From: a virus
Length of the DNA stretch: 63,483 nucleotides
Reading direction: 5' to 3' (one strand)
Virus record (IMG/VR): IMGVR_UViG_3300034013_000310
Coordinates: 1-63,483 of that record
A model generated the notes under the pieces. That model saw nothing but the letters and a program-made list of their open reading frames with translations. It did not search any database and was not told the origin of the DNA. Positions 27,569 through 34,064 of the stretch are shown here, piece by piece (within the stretch, counting starts at the first letter, position 1; every line of letters begins with the position of its first letter). A program made the translations under genes and the position numbers.

Positions 27569-27859
27569 CTAATACTTTCCTCTTCTACTTTTTGGGCTAG
27601 AAGCAGTTGAACCTCCGGAGCCGGCCCAAAGATTCTTACAAGCCCAGTATCTCGCACTGAGCTTATCATTTGCTTCAGAACACTTGTGACGAGCCTTAAA
27701 ACTTTTTCTAGCAGCGTCCGAATAATTATGACCGTAACCCTTGGCGCCAAAGTGGATAAGTTTCTCTTGTCCATTAGCGCAAGCTTTTACCATCTTCTTC
27801 TTACCGGCTCTATCAGAAGGAACCGGACGATTGCATTTCATTTTAGACTTGTCTGCCAT
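27569..27859 (-). CDS. Small basic Cys-rich protein, 96 aa
   Basis: Contains MVKACANGQEKLIHFGAKGY, SFKARHKCSEANDKLSARYW and CKNLWAG. The block G-x-x-K-L-I-x-F-G-x-K-G-Y...K-x-x-x-A-R-H is a recurrent small protein in marine phages and large viruses. Four Cys may form a metal site. It forms a set with the two following genes. Function unknown. Confidence 0.6.
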   Translation of the reverse strand: MADKSKMKCNRPVPSDRAGKKKMVKACANGQEKLIHFGAKGYGHNYSDAARKSFKARHKCSEANDKLSARYWACKNLWAGSGGSTASSPKSRRGKY

Positions 27860-27863
27860 AACT

Positions 27864-27986
27864 TTAATTTCTAAAAGCTCTTGTTTTGTGTCCCGGATCT
27901 TGAGCCACCACAGTTTCCTCGGCAGCAGTCTCTTGAACTACAGTCTCTTCAACTATAGTTTCTTCGATTTCTTTTTTCTTTGCCAT
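27864..27986 (-). CDS. Small acidic protein, 40 aa
   Basis: MAKKK followed by a Glu/Thr/Val repeat (EETIVEETVVQETAAEETVV) and a short basic tail. It is tightly packed between neighbours (1 bp and 4 bp gaps). Low complexity makes it a weak but plausible gene. Confidence 0.45.
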   Translation of the reverse strand: MAKKKEIEETIVEETVVQETAAEETVVAQDPGHKTRAFRN

Positions 27987-27987
27987 C

Positions 27988-28098
27988 TTAGTAAGGTTTT
28001 TTAGTTTTGATACCCTTAGCCGAAGCCATTACTTTTTTAGCGACTGGTTTTGACGCAGAACCTTTTTTCATTGTTCCGCAACTTGATTTTGCTTTCAT
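27988..28098 (-). CDS. Small basic protein, 36 aa
   Basis: MKAKSSCGTMKKGSASKPVA... ending KGIKTKKPY. The start overlaps the previous stop as TAATG. Very basic; the nucleic-acid-binding idea is inference. Confidence 0.45.
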   Translation of the reverse strand: MKAKSSCGTMKKGSASKPVAKKVMASAKGIKTKKPY

Positions 28099-28229
28099 TA
28101 CTTTTTCTTTTTTTGGTTTTTCATTGCCGCTTGAGCGTTCATAGCATAATGCTTTCTCGCGCCGGCCTTTAATTTCGGATTGCTTGCCTCTTTGATATCG
28201 AAGGCAGTCTTTTTGGTTACTTTTTTCAT
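28098..28229 (-). CDS. Small basic protein, 43 aa
   Basis: MKKVTKKTAFDIKEASNPKL with the segment KAGARKHYAMNAQAAMK and a Lys-rich end. Coupled by overlap to the next gene and by a 1-bp gap to the previous one. Function unknown. Confidence 0.5.
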   Translation of the reverse strand: MKKVTKKTAFDIKEASNPKLKAGARKHYAMNAQAAMKNQKKKK

Positions 28230-28230
28230 T

Positions 28231-28428
28231 TTAAAAACTTTTTAATTTTGATAATCCTTTCAGCTTATTGTACCCAACAGAAGAAGATTTTGCTGATGCT
28301 TGTCTTTTCCCTGACAATATCTTTTGAGACTCTACTCTCTTTTTCGCTTTTTCTTTATACTTAGTCTTGATACCGGATAAAGTTTCCGGTAAACTAGTAG
28401 GAGCTAATGGTATATCCAATCTATTCAT
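28231..28428 (-). CDS. Small basic protein, RPDTPLA family member, 65 aa
   Basis: Starts MNRLDIPLAPTSLPETLSGI, a divergent copy of the RPDTPLAxTP motif, followed by a Lys/Arg/Ser-rich tail. The ATG overlaps the previous stop as ATGA. It is the last of four tandem members of a motif family (see 28428-29242). Confidence 0.55.
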   Translation of the reverse strand: MNRLDIPLAPTSLPETLSGIKTKYKEKAKKRVESQKILSGKRQASAKSSSVGYNKLKGLSKLKSF

Positions 28429-28781
28429 CACGAATTATCTTTTAAGCATTCACCTTTGTTTGTCTGTCCGGTAGTGCAAGATCCTTTAGACTTTCCACGC
28501 TTATTTGCTTTGTCAGTCTCAAGACCAGGTAGTGCGGCATCCGGTTTTTTCTTATCCCTTTCTTGTTGAGCTCTCACTTGCTCTCTTGTCATGCCTTTTG
28601 CAGCGGCGTTCCTGTTTAGGATAGAATCTTTCTTTCTAGTTATCTCTTCTCTTTTGAGTCTTGCCGCTTCTCTCTGCTCAGGTGTAACCCTTCCAGGAAT
28701 TTGAGCCTTCTTAACGCTGTCTCTCGAAACTGCGTATTTTGGAGTAGGACTCGTTGCTAATGGAGTGTCAGGTCTTTTCAT
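28428..28781 (-). CDS. Basic protein, RPDTPLA family member, 117 aa
   Basis: Starts MKRPDTPLATSPTPKYAVSR. The rest is a highly charged helix (EQREAARLKREEITRKKDSI, then REQVRAQQERDKKK) ending in a Cys-containing segment with TTGQTNKGECLKD. The N-terminal motif is shared with three neighbours. Possible DNA-condensing or internal head protein, by charge only. Confidence 0.55.
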   Translation of the reverse strand: MKRPDTPLATSPTPKYAVSRDSVKKAQIPGRVTPEQREAARLKREEITRKKDSILNRNAAAKGMTREQVRAQQERDKKKPDAALPGLETDKANKRGKSKGSCTTGQTNKGECLKDNS

Positions 28782-28793
28782 GATAATCTCTTA

Positions 28794-29066
28794 TTAAAAA
28801 CCTCTTAAAGAGTCTTTTCCTTTTTTCAAAGCTTTTTCTGCATCTTTTTTAAGAGCAGCTTTTCTTGCTTCAAATTTAGATGTTGATAATTGAGAGTCTG
28901 GAGTTGCGGCCAGAGGAGTATCCGGTCTATTGTGCTTCAACTTGGACTTTCCTCCTGATAAGAACCTTTCTTCTCTGGTATTCATTCTTTGCTCAACTCT
29001 CTTTGCTCTCTCAGGATTTGTCTTAGAAATTCTGTCAAGTCTTTTTTGTTGTCTTTGATCTGGCAC
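28794..29066 (-). CDS. Basic protein, RPDTPLA family member, 90 aa
   Basis: Starts MPDQRQQKRLDRISKTNPER, with the internal motif NRPDTPLAATPDSQLS near residue 45 and a Lys-rich C-terminal helix. Here the motif is central instead of N-terminal. Shares MPD at the start with the 57-aa gene upstream. Confidence 0.55.
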   Translation of the reverse strand: MPDQRQQKRLDRISKTNPERAKRVEQRMNTREERFLSGGKSKLKHNRPDTPLAATPDSQLSTSKFEARKAALKKDAEKALKKGKDSLRGF

Positions 29067-29068
29067 AA

Positions 29069-29242
29069 CTATTTTGTTTTTTTAGTTTTTGGAGCTGGAG
29101 TTGGAGCTAACGGAGTGTCAGGTCTTTTCGTTGGTATCAAATATGAATTAGGCCCTTTGAAAACAGGTCTCATATTCTTCATTTCCATAGCATCTTTTAA
29201 GTTCTGCTCTTGCTTGGTTAATTTCTTCTTTGAATCCGGCAT
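29069..29242 (-). CDS. Basic protein, RPDTPLA family member, 57 aa
   Basis: First gene of the late region. MPDSKKKLTKQEQNLKDAME, then KRPDTPLAPTPAPKTKKTK at the C-terminus. The motif is at the end here, so the four proteins carry it N-terminally, centrally or C-terminally. Preceded by a promoter-like element at 29276-29283 (leader about 30 nt). Confidence 0.55.
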   Translation of the reverse strand: MPDSKKKLTKQEQNLKDAMEMKNMRPVFKGPNSYLIPTKRPDTPLAPTPAPKTKKTK

Positions 29243-29264
29243 AACTATGTCATTTAAAAATTAA

Positions 29265-29272
29265 TAACTTTG
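29265..29272 (+). promoter_or_regulatory. TAnnTTTG promoter element for the winged-helix gene
   Basis: TAACTTTG, 26 nt before the ATG at 29299. Faces away from, and lies back to back within a few bases of, the leftward element at 29276-29283. Confidence 0.5.
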
Positions 29273-29275
29273 TAG

Positions 29276-29283
29276 CAAATATA
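29276..29283 (-). promoter_or_regulatory. TAnnTTTG promoter element for the late region
   Basis: Minus strand TATATTTG. The predicted start lies near 29272, inside the opposing promoter, so RNA polymerase probably cannot occupy both at once. Confidence 0.5.
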
Positions 29284-29298
29284 ATTAAATTTTTTTAA

Positions 29299-29742
29299 AT
29301 GAAAGCGAACACCCCTGATTACCTAAAATACTGGAGAATCATACGCCAGTACATGAAAGTTAAACACGGAGTATCTCAAGCAGATTTAGATATGCTGCTA
29401 TTCCTCCACTCCGAAAAATACTTTAGCGGCGCGAAGTTCGCCGAGTTCGAAGCAGTGCTACCTTGGGACAAGTTTAGACTTGCAAGGCTCAAACAAAATG
29501 GATGGATAGAAATCTTCAAAGGAAGAAGAGAGAAGGGAAAAGTGGTTTATAAGCTATCCCACAAAGCTGTTTTGATGATTAGAGACATCTACAGAAAGCT
29601 CGGCGGAGAAGAAATCCCCACCGGCACTCTGCATAATAAGATGTTCAAGAAGAATGTGTCCTACACCGACAAGGTTTATAGGCACATGATTTTGAAGATG
29701 AATGAGGCTATAAGACAACAACGACGTCAGACTCCCGAATAA
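29299..29742 (+). CDS. Winged-helix DNA-binding protein, regulator candidate, 147 aa
   Basis: The middle fits a winged helix: SQADLDMLLFLHSEKYF, then LPWDKFRLARLKQNGWIEIF in place of a recognition helix, a basic wing GRREKGKVVYKLS and a long C-terminal helix. This MarR-like layout in a lone rightward gene divergent from the late region suggests control of the early/late switch. Its end overlaps the convergent groES gene by 35 bp. Regulatory role is inference. Confidence 0.6.
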   Translation: MKANTPDYLKYWRIIRQYMKVKHGVSQADLDMLLFLHSEKYFSGAKFAEFEAVLPWDKFRLARLKQNGWIEIFKGRREKGKVVYKLSHKAVLMIRDIYRKLGGEEIPTGTLHNKMFKKNVSYTDKVYRHMILKMNEAIRQQRRQTPE

Positions 29743-29965
29743 TGGTCATAGGCTGTTCGTTTATGATCATCGTAAACGAATGGCTTTTGTCATAGTAAAT
29801 TTCGTCATCGGCCTTTATCGCAGCAACCTCTGTTCCGGAAGCCACTACTACGCCTTTTTTATACCTGAAGTTGTTCGCGTCGTCAGCGGATAACAATAAC
29901 CCTGACTGCGTTTTTATCTCCTGCTCTACTGTCTTGATAACAATATATTTTCCGATGGGTGTCAT
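29708..29965 (-). CDS. groS: GroES-type co-chaperonin, 85 aa
   Basis: Short GroES/Cpn10-like chain: MTPIGKYIVIKTVEQEIKTQ, then SGLLLSADDANNFRYKKGVV (mobile loop region and start of the barrel), VVASGTEVAAIKADDEIYYD and the terminal IIRESDVVVVL, matching the GroES pattern of G-x-V, D-x-V-x-Y and R-E-x-D-I. It would cap the phage GroEL encoded upstream in the same operon and help fold virion proteins. Slightly shorter than the usual 95-100 aa. Confidence 0.75.
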   Translation of the reverse strand: MTPIGKYIVIKTVEQEIKTQSGLLLSADDANNFRYKKGVVVASGTEVAAIKADDEIYYDKSHSFTMIINEQPMTIIRESDVVVVL

Positions 29966-30204
29966 AATGTTTGAATGAATATTGGAGCGCCGACACCGAC
30001 ATACATCGCGTCTAGCTCGTTATAAAAATGCTCAACTGCCTCCTCGTGACTGAAGCCACTTTGTTGTAGTATCTCGATGCACTTGTCGATGGAGTAGACA
30101 AGATTGCTCCTGCTACTCACACCGATAATTGCCTGGTCGAATCCGGCCACTTTGTTGTAGCCTTCATTTGGGAATTGGTCTAATATTTTATTAAGAATGC
30201 TCAT
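29962..30204 (-). CDS. Hypothetical protein in chaperonin operon, 80 aa
   Basis: The ATG at 30204 is preferred (MSILNKILDQFPNEGYNKVA). Contains CIEILQQSGFSHEEAVEHFY, a small helical pattern often seen in phage unknowns. It overlaps groEL by 14 bp and groES by 4 bp, so it is co-expressed with both; whether it works with them is unknown. Confidence 0.6.
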   Translation of the reverse strand: MSILNKILDQFPNEGYNKVAGFDQAIIGVSSRSNLVYSIDKCIEILQQSGFSHEEAVEHFYNELDAMYVGVGAPIFIQTL

Positions 30205-31798
30205 ACGTTCTCGCCATTGTAACGATAGCATTTGTGCTCAAGATTGTAACGGCCACACTTATCGCGTTTTGTAAAGCGCTTCGCGTCACCTTCACCGGAT
30301 CAATCACCCCCATCTTGATGAGGTCTCCCATCTCTCCGGTTTTTAGATTGTACCCATACCCCGGTGCAACACCCTCCGGATACACGTCGCTAGCCTTTAG
30401 GCCGGCATTGTCAAGTATTTGAAGGAACGGCTCCATAAGCGCATGCTTTACAATGTCGATAGCAAGGTTGTACTCATCCGATTTTGACTCGTCTTGTGAA
30501 AGTTTTAAAGCCTCCTCAAGCAAAGTCTTACCTGCACCCGGTAGAATACCCTCCTCAAGCGCGCTTCTAACAGCACACACCGCGTCATCCACACGGTCAT
30601 AAAGCTCTTTTTGCTCCAGGTCAGTATGCCCACCAACAAAAATTACCCCTATACCACCAGTAAGCGAGGCAATTCGCTCCAAAATGAAGTCCTTGTCCGC
30701 TTTTCTCACCGCATTTTTGTGTGCTACCCACAATTGCTCAACCCTCTCCTTCACCTCTGCCTCATCTGCTCGCGCGTCAGACTTGATAATGATGGTTTTG
30801 TCCTTGCTCACGATGACTTTTGCCGCGTGTCCAAGGTCTCCGAAGTTGATAAGGCTCAAATCGTCACCGGTCTTTTCACTGAAGTAGGTCGCACCCACGC
30901 TAATAGCGATGTCATGCATCAGCTCGTGCTGCTTATACCCGAATCCCGGTGGCGCAACAGCGCAAACCTTTAAGTTTCCTTTTACAGCATTGGCCGCCAA
31001 GGTATTTACAACGTTAGTATTGCATGGAGAAATGATTAAAAGCTTTTTACCCTCACTGATAATTGGCTTTAACACGCTCTCAATTTGCAAAATATTTGCT
31101 ATCTCCACATCAGCTACCAACACCATCACATCGTCCATAACACATTCGTCCTTTTTTTGGTCGTTGATGAACATAGAGCTTAAATACCCTCTGTCAAATT
31201 TTAAACCTTGAGTGGTCTCAGCATACGTCTCGTCGGTCTGACTCTTCTCCACCGTTACGATACCATTTTTACCAACGTCTTTGTATACCTCAGCAATGAT
31301 TCGCCCGGTCTCTCTGTCGTTGTTTGCCGAGATTGTCGCCACGTCGCTTATCATCGAAGCAGTAACTTTTTTGGCGCGCTTTTTTAAGTTGTCCACCACC
31401 TTGTCGCTTATCTCCACCATGCTGCGAAGCACCTCGGTACGATTAGTCTCAGGAGTGATCTTGTCAGCACCACGCAATACCAATGCCTCAGTGAGTACAA
31501 TGGCCGTAGTAGTACCATCACCGGCACTTGTCGCCGTTCTATCGGCAGCCTCTTTCATCATTCGAACCGCAAGGTTCTCAGACGCGTCAAAAAGATTGAT
31601 TGATTTTGCTACAGTAACACCATCTTTGGTCACTGTGATACCATGAGTATGGTCAGGAGATTCAATAAGAACTGTGTTTCCGGAAGGCCCAAGAGTGCTC
31701 TTTACAGCTTTGGATAGCTTTACGACACCACTTACAAGTTTTTTCCTTCCATCTTCCCCGAAATGTAAATCTTTTGGAGAGTAACCATTTTCTATCAT
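30191..31798 (-). CDS. groL: GroEL-type chaperonin (Cpn60), 535 aa
   Basis: A full-length group I chaperonin. ATP-site motifs are present: GPSGNTVLIE near residue 30, TVTKDGVTVAKSI, and DGTTTAIVLTEAL near 75. The apical and second equatorial parts are intact (EEGILPGAGKTLLEEALKL). The Gly-Gly-Met C-terminal tail typical of bacterial GroEL is missing. The start is ATG 31798; an upstream TTG reading would extend into the promoter element. Codon use is GC-richer than surrounding genes. A phage-encoded folding chamber for its own capsid or replication proteins is the probable role. Confidence 0.92.
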   Translation of the reverse strand: MIENGYSPKDLHFGEDGRKKLVSGVVKLSKAVKSTLGPSGNTVLIESPDHTHGITVTKDGVTVAKSINLFDASENLAVRMMKEAADRTATSAGDGTTTAIVLTEALVLRGADKITPETNRTEVLRSMVEISDKVVDNLKKRAKKVTASMISDVATISANNDRETGRIIAEVYKDVGKNGIVTVEKSQTDETYAETTQGLKFDRGYLSSMFINDQKKDECVMDDVMVLVADVEIANILQIESVLKPIISEGKKLLIISPCNTNVVNTLAANAVKGNLKVCAVAPPGFGYKQHELMHDIAISVGATYFSEKTGDDLSLINFGDLGHAAKVIVSKDKTIIIKSDARADEAEVKERVEQLWVAHKNAVRKADKDFILERIASLTGGIGVIFVGGHTDLEQKELYDRVDDAVCAVRSALEEGILPGAGKTLLEEALKLSQDESKSDEYNLAIDIVKHALMEPFLQILDNAGLKASDVYPEGVAPGYGYNLKTGEMGDLIKMGVIDPVKVTRSALQNAISVAVTILSTNAIVTMARTYEHS

Positions 31799-31822
31799 TG
31801 GATTGAATTTAAAATTGATAGG

Positions 31823-31830
31823 CAAATATA
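31823..31830 (-). promoter_or_regulatory. Promoter of the chaperonin operon
   Basis: Minus strand TATATTTG with a TTG exactly 19 nt upstream, the best match in the window to the Bacteroidota TTG-N19-TAnnTTTG promoter. Predicted start about 20 nt before the groEL ATG. Confidence 0.65.
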
Positions 31831-32061
31831 ACTAAAATTTTGATTAAGCCAAATAAAAAAGATTTCCGTGTCGATTGTCGATTTTTGGTCTTTCTATATA
31901 TATATATATATTTCCCTTTCTTTATTATTTTTTATTAATACAGTTTCCTTTTTTTTTCGACATTTTCGACATAAAAGAAATAATATATTAATAATCAATT
32001 AGTTACAAAAATAAAAACGACAGAAAAACGTCGTAAAATCTATCCTAATATGTCGATTATA
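31831..32061. promoter_or_regulatory. AT-rich intergenic region with TGTCGA motifs and shared 18-mer
   Basis: No gene seen. The region holds a run of TA dinucleotides, several TGTCGA/TCGACA motifs in both orientations (about 31871-31885, 31958-31971 and 32050-32056), and TTAATAATCAATTAGTTA at 31988-32005. The same 18-mer recurs at 46402-46419 beside further TCGACAT motifs, directly before the primase-helicase gene. Candidate replication origin or operator. Confidence 0.45.
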
Positions 32062-32099
32062 TAAAAAAAAGAAGGGAACTAAGCCCTTCTCATTTTTTT
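32062..32099. terminator. Bidirectional terminator
   Basis: Stem AGAAGGG / CCCTTCT with a 7-nt loop and T-runs on both strands. On the minus strand it follows the 71-aa gene directly. Confidence 0.75.
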
Positions 32100-32111
32100 G
32101 GTGTGTCAATT

Positions 32112-32327
32112 TTAGCGACCACACCCACCTTCATTCATGTCAGAGATTGCTTCACCGATCATAAATGCCTCACTCATTGTGGCTATTTTCTCAGCTTTTT
32201 TCATGGCTTTTTTTACCTCGATAGCTTGAGAAATACCAGTTTGACCATCAGGGCGATTATTGACTAACCGACCTCCACGTACACTAAGTCCGCTGTACTT
32301 AGCTTGAGAATATAAACTTTTTTTCAT
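32112..32327 (-). CDS. Hypothetical protein, 71 aa
   Basis: MKKSLYSQAKYSGLSVRGGR, then VNNRPDGQTGISQAIEVKKA and a short C-terminal GGCGR. No family recognised. It forms its own unit, with a promoter-like element that would start transcription at the ATG, and a terminator after the stop. Its isolated place between the chaperonin operon and the early region suggests a separately regulated early or immune-type function, but nothing in the sequence shows which. Confidence 0.6.
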   Translation of the reverse strand: MKKSLYSQAKYSGLSVRGGRLVNNRPDGQTGISQAIEVKKAMKKAEKIATMSEAFMIGEAISDMNEGGCGR

Positions 32328-32330
32328 GCT

Positions 32331-32361
32331 CAAATATAAGTATTATTTGGGTAATATACCC
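32331..32361 (-). promoter_or_regulatory. Leaderless promoter with adjoining palindrome
   Basis: Minus strand TATATTTG at 32331-32338 ends 3 nt before the ATG, so the message would be leaderless. Just upstream lies the palindrome GGGTAATATACCC (32349-32361), well placed for a repressor. Confidence 0.45.
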
Positions 32362-32848
32362 ATTTCGCGTAAAGCCCCCCGATCCGGAAACCGATTTTTT
32401 TTCGCCCTACCCCTTGCCAAATCAGAAAATACTTATAGATTTTTTTGGCTTTTCCCTTCCCTTCTGCTTGTGGCTTTACTCCTACAAATTCACTTTGTTG
32501 CCCTACTTACTTTGTGTTTCAAAGTACTTTGTGCATAGAATTTTGGCCCTTGGTTTTGTAGCCGGATCCCTACATTTCGGAGTGAATTTTATATATATCA
32601 ATTTAGCAAATATATACGTTTACTTTGCCGTTCAAAGTACTTTGTATCCCCTTTTTTAGAATAGTAATGTAAAATTCCTACAACTTTCTATTCTCATAAC
32701 TTACTGAATATCAATACTTTACAAAAAACTTTAAAAAAAAACATCATTTTTATCTAAAAAAATTTGCATTGCCACAAAATAACACTAATTTGGCACCGTC
32801 TTAATGAGGCAAACAAAATTTTTTATTAATATATAAATACATGCAATT
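32362..32848. promoter_or_regulatory. Non-coding early control region
   Basis: No convincing gene in about 490 bp. It contains two copies of the palindrome CAAAGTACTTTG (32520-32531, 32633-32644), several related CTTTG words, and pyrimidine-rich stretches. It leads into the first rightward early gene at 32849. Likely a promoter/operator zone; no exact TAnnTTTG match was found close to that start. Confidence 0.4.
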
Positions 32849-33199
32849 ATGAGCGCAAAAACACAAACACAAGCAAAAAAAACATTAACCGACAGACAAA
32901 ACGAGTTAATTAACAAAACCGACAAATCAACATTTGACTTTGTAAAATTGGCAAACGTTACCGACAAAATCGAAAACAAAACGGCTTCAAAGGTTTATAA
33001 AAATTGTACTGCTAATGCCTATGCAAAAAGTATTTTAGGCACAAGCAAAATGCCTTCTTTCAAGCAGTTTGTTGAAAAATTACCTATTAAAGATACTTAT
33101 TCTAATTGGGATGGTTACAAATGTTTAGCAAAATTTAACGTAAAAAATGAGACTGCTAAAAAAGTAGCTCGACAAAACAAAAAAGAAGCCACTAAATAG
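32849..33199 (+). CDS. Hypothetical early protein, 116 aa, basic
   Basis: Lys-rich protein starting MSAKTQTQAKKTLTDRQNEL, with a middle helical part (DFVKLANVTDKIENKTASKV) and the segment SFKQFVEKLPIKDTYSNWDG. No family recognised. It stands alone upstream of a long non-coding region, like an early host-takeover gene. ATG is preceded by an A/T-rich leader. Confidence 0.6.
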   Translation: MSAKTQTQAKKTLTDRQNELINKTDKSTFDFVKLANVTDKIENKTASKVYKNCTANAYAKSILGTSKMPSFKQFVEKLPIKDTYSNWDGYKCLAKFNVKNETAKKVARQNKKEATK

Positions 33200-33504
33200 A
33201 CGCAAAGGTTTTCGGTTACCCTTAAACCGTACTTACTCAACTGTAAAGGTTTGACGTACCGAGTAAGCTTATTCTTACATTTTTTGTAAGTAACTAATTT
33301 ACAGAATGTTTTTATCGTCCCGCGCTTATGCCTATTAATTTGCGAAATGCAAAGGGCTTAAGATTTGCGAAATGCAAAGGGATTTTAAAAATCGTACTTT
33401 GACATATTGTAAAAAAATGCACTAATCAAAATTGGCAAATTTGGTTATAAATGTACTATTTAAAGGTATAGTATAGACGTGATTTTTTGTGTATTTTTTA
33501 TTCA
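33200..33504. promoter_or_regulatory. Non-coding region with hairpins and two 19-bp direct repeats
   Basis: Hairpins are seen as CGGTT/AACCG (about 33211-33227), CTTACTC/GAGTAAG (about 33230-33268) and CTTAC/GTAAG (about 33274-33290). Two exact copies of ATTTGCGAAATGCAAAGGG lie at 33338-33356 and 33363-33381 (25-bp spacing). A TTGACA hexamer follows at about 33399. Could be binding sites for a phage initiator or repressor, or the start of the structured RNA downstream. Confidence 0.45.
33338..33381. repeat. Two tandem 19-bp direct repeats
   Basis: ATTTGCGAAATGCAAAGGG occurs twice, exactly, separated by 6 bp. Iteron-like. Confidence 0.8.
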
Positions 33505-33725
33505 TAGGGTTGCACGAGGCAAAAGTATAAAGACTCGCCTAAACTAAGTTAATGACTTAATGATGCAACACACAAGGGAACTAAGAACGTATTACGTTTA
33601 GTAGTGGGCGTCCTTTGTAGTAAAAAAAGTCAAACGTTGAACGGGACATAAAATAAAAGATTGCCTATTTAGTAGGCACAAATATATACTAACTAAGCCA
33701 TGTCATTCGATGTGGCTTTTTTATT
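33505..33725 (+). ncRNA. Candidate structured non-coding RNA ending in a terminator
   Basis: A chain of nested helices with no open frame: GTTGCA/TGCAAC (about 33508-33567), AAGT/ACTT inside it, ACAAGGGA/TCCTTTGT with one G-U pair enclosing a CTAA...TTAG helix (about 33572-33618), GCCTA/TAGGC (about 33662-33676), and a final AGCCA/TGGCT hairpin followed by a run of T (about 33694-33721) that looks like a terminator. Not recognised as tmRNA or a known class. Structure judged by eye. Confidence 0.4.
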
Positions 33726-33746
33726 TAATTATAAGGTGGACAAAAT

Positions 33747-33807
33747 GCATAGCTTGTGGACAAGAGACCTATCAATAGGTTATAAGGTTCGATTCCTTAC
33801 TATGTTC
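33747..33807 (+). ncRNA. tRNA-like cloverleaf, degenerate
   Basis: Acceptor-like GCATAG/CTATGT, a D-arm-like CTTG/CAAG, an anticodon-arm-like ACCTA/TAGGT with only a 4-nt loop, and a near-perfect T-arm (AAGG-TTCGATT-CCTT). The short D and anticodon loops rule out a normal tRNA. It may be a decayed tRNA or a tRNA mimic used by the phage. Confidence 0.4.
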
Positions 33808-33826
33808 TAATTTAAAAAGCAATAAA

Positions 33827-34054
33827 ATGAACTTACAAAACTTAAAACCGATTAGCTATTACGAAAATCAAATCAATATGTTGCTTGAGCAAATCAAGGC
33901 AACGAATGGATTTTTGAGTAAGGCAACGAATGATGTTCAAAAAGAATTTGGAAATAAAATGAATGAACTTCACTCTAAAGAAATCTATCACTATCGCGAA
34001 ATAGTAATGCACCTGAGAAGTATAAACAAATTAATAGGACCATTATTAAACTAA
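33827..34054 (+). CDS. Hypothetical protein, 75 aa
   Basis: Helical, coiled-coil-like protein (ENQINMLLEQIKATNGFLSK...LHSKEIYHYREIVMHLRS). First of a long chain of small rightward genes. No family recognised. Confidence 0.6.
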   Translation: MNLQNLKPISYYENQINMLLEQIKATNGFLSKATNDVQKEFGNKMNELHSKEIYHYREIVMHLRSINKLIGPLLN

Positions 34055-34064
34055 ATTAATAGAT

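Noticed and set aside
30611-30973. Rightward frames inside groEL
   Set aside because: Explained by the higher GC content and codon pattern of groEL; the chaperonin frame is unmistakable.
32326-32538. Rightward reading frame of 70 aa in the early control region
   Set aside because: Starts inside the leaderless leftward gene region and gives a composition unlike other phage proteins; the DNA looks regulatory.
33200-33400. CRISPR-like array
   Set aside because: Only two repeats of 19 bp with a 6-bp spacer; no further units and no cas genes anywhere in the window.
33505-33807. tmRNA gene
   Set aside because: The 3' T-arm resembles one, but there is no matching tmRNA 5' domain (GGGG start, GGATTCGACGGG-like segment) and no recognisable tag reading frame.
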